Shown: positions 62,611 through 64,000 of the stretch, piece by piece
How positions within the stretch are numbered: the first letter of the stretch is position 1
How the letters are laid out: every line of letters begins with the position of its first letter
Assembly (NCBI RefSeq): GCF_905220365.1
Contig: NC_061129.1
Coordinates: 4,898,803-4,962,802, forward strand
Reading direction: 5' to 3'
Source: Vanessa cardui
Lineage: Eukaryota > Arthropoda > Insecta > Lepidoptera > Nymphalidae
Length of the DNA: 64,000 nucleotides
Made by a program: the position numbers and the translations under genes
Notes under the pieces: model-generated
The model's database searches: none
Told to the model about the DNA's origin: nothing
Seen by the model: only the letters and a program-made list of their open reading frames with translations

Positions 62611-63893
62611 TTACTTCTTTTTCTCTTCTTTATCTTTTTTTTCTTTCGTTTTATCATCACCCTTCTTCTCATCCTTTTCATCTTTCTTCTCTTTCTTGTC
62701 TTTATTGTCTTCCTTCTTTCCTTCTTCTGCATCTCTATTTGTAATTTTATTATTTATGAGATTGTGTAAGGCAATAATTGATCTTACTAAAGCAGCTAAG
62801 TAGACTACAAGAGACTGATCATTTGTTTTAATGTATAAATTGTCAAGGAAACTATCGCTAAATATATCAGGAAGCAAATTGAATATATCTTGCAATTGGT
62901 AAATAATTTGATGGTTCATCGGCAAGGAACCTTGTCCAACTTGGACTAAATAATCTCTGATTTCACTCAGTTGCGAATGAAGACCACGAAGACCGAGTAA
63001 TTGATTTGTAACTCGTTGGGAAAGGCTGCCAACAGTTGTATCCTTTATATCTCTTAGTAGATGTTCAACACCAACTTCTTCAGCTTCCTCGGCTCCAATC
63101 TCACTCGGTACATGTTCAAATGTCCTTGTTGTAGGGCTGCCATCATCATGAACTTCTTCTACAGCTTGGTATGCCTCAGTGGGCAAACCTAAGTCTTTAG
63201 GCTTAGCATCGATAATTACCAAGACAGAGTTAGGACAGTACCGTCTGATAAGCTCATTTATTGCTACATCATTCTGATGTAGTTTGGGGCCAGTGTGATA
63301 CCAGCCTACCACTTTCTCACGAGCGTTCACCTTTTTAAACATTCCATACATGTTTTCCAGGTAATCATGATCAAGGAACCATACTGACTTATCCTTATCA
63401 TCTTCATCAAAGGGAACTGAAAAGTAAAATAATGTATTCTTAAAAAATATTGCTAATTTTTCATAGATTTAATTTAGTTAGTACATTTATAAGAAAACAA
63501 AATATATATTGTAAGACTTCTTTGTCTAATTTAGATATAGTTTAATAACAAACCTTTATTTTAAATGCCAAAATAAATAAATAATAATGAACTATTACTT
63601 GATAAATTTTTTATTAAACTGAGATGAATTAAAGGACATTATTTGCTGTGACATAGAAACATATAGTTTAATGAAATTTGTTAAATATTAATCATCCGTA
63701 AGACCAAAATATAATTACCTGCAAAACTATTCGATACATCCAACACTCCCTTTGCTCTCCAACAGCCAAGAAGAACTCCTACGACACGCTTTTGGTTGCC
63801 AATTTTACCCATACGATTAAAATGGTCTACGACACTAAGTAACACCAAAGGATGAACCACCACTTTTGTGGTCACTACCTCCTGACTCGGCAT
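62611..63893 (-). CDS. Rpn8: 26S proteasome non-ATPase regulatory subunit 7 (Rpn8, MPN domain)
   Basis: Two exons, 63,719-63,893 and 62,611-63,416, join at phase 1 to 981 bp, 326 residues (human PSMD7 has 324). The MPN domain fills the N-terminal half: VVVHPLVLLSVVDHFNRMG, RVVGVLLGCWRAKGVLDVSN, FLDHDYLENMYGMFKKVNA and GWYHTGPKLHQNDVAINELI. The JAMM metal-binding set is incomplete (HTG where active enzymes have HSH/HTHP), as in all Rpn8 proteins. It is therefore the structural partner of the deubiquitinase Rpn11 in the proteasome lid. A helical C-terminal region (DYLVQVGQGSLPMNHQIIYQ) joins the lid bundle and is followed by a 50-residue Lys/Glu/Asp-rich tail (KEKE type). The fly counterpart is Rpn8 (Mov34). 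The start is supported by MPSQEVVTTKVVVHP at the expected distance before the domain. Confidence 0.98.
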
Positions 63894-64000
63894 TTTATGA
63901 TTTTATATTTAAAATTCCGATATAGAGAATATTAGTACTGATTTTAAGAAATACGACAAGAATCAAATATTTTGTTACGAAGGAGAGCTATAGTGACAAA
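63894..64000. promoter_or_regulatory. Upstream region of Rpn8
   Basis: 107 bp to the window edge; must contain at least part of the Rpn8 5' UTR or promoter. No defined motif is seen. Confidence 0.4.

Noticed and set aside
62597..62803. Ser/Phe-rich plus-strand frame
   Set aside because: Antisense shadow of the Lys/Glu-rich tail of Rpn8.
1..64000. CRISPR array, prokaryotic operon or defence system
   Set aside because: Spliced animal genes, poly(A) signals and insect repeats show nuclear insect DNA; no regular spacer-repeat array exists.

Overview
The window looks like AT-rich insect DNA, almost certainly lepidopteran and probably butterfly. The support is gene content with short introns, many copies of a tRNA-derived SINE (box A, box B, TGT-repeat tail), a second abundant SINE-like family, Helitron-like fragments and RTE-type LINE tails. 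No species can be named from the sequence alone. || Layout: positions 1 to about 44,250 are a gene-poor block with no confident protein gene. It is packed with repeats (SINEs, two inverted-repeat MITE-like elements, LINE and Helitron-like scraps) interspersed with repeat-free, GC-elevated segments that look like conserved non-coding elements, plus one very GC-rich possible exon near 25.3-25.5 kb. Positions 44,250-64,000 are gene-dense and hold five genes. They are a small four-membrane-span protein (minus, 44,259-45,988, found only by assembling four short exons), prohibitin-1 (plus, 48,771-50,262), a Shutdown/FKBP6-like immunophilin-TPR protein (minus, 50,644-52,040), a class VII unconventional myosin (minus, 53,759-62,229, 11 exons, about 2,106 residues) and the proteasome lid subunit Rpn8/PSMD7 (minus, 62,611-63,893). 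|| The genes belong to unrelated processes: mitochondrial inner-membrane scaffold, germline piRNA/Hsp90 co-chaperone, actin-bundle motor, protein degradation. There is no operon-like logic. Prohibitin and shutdown converge with 3' ends under 400 bp apart; the myosin start lies about 330 bp downstream of the Rpn8 poly(A) signal. || The most useful result is the unlisted four-TM gene. Its last intron carries a fold-back element flanked by a perfect 15-bp direct repeat, one copy of which forms part of the tract just upstream of the exon 4 acceptor. Exon borders were derived by hand from splice consensus and reading-frame continuity; family names rest on remembered sequence features, not on a search.
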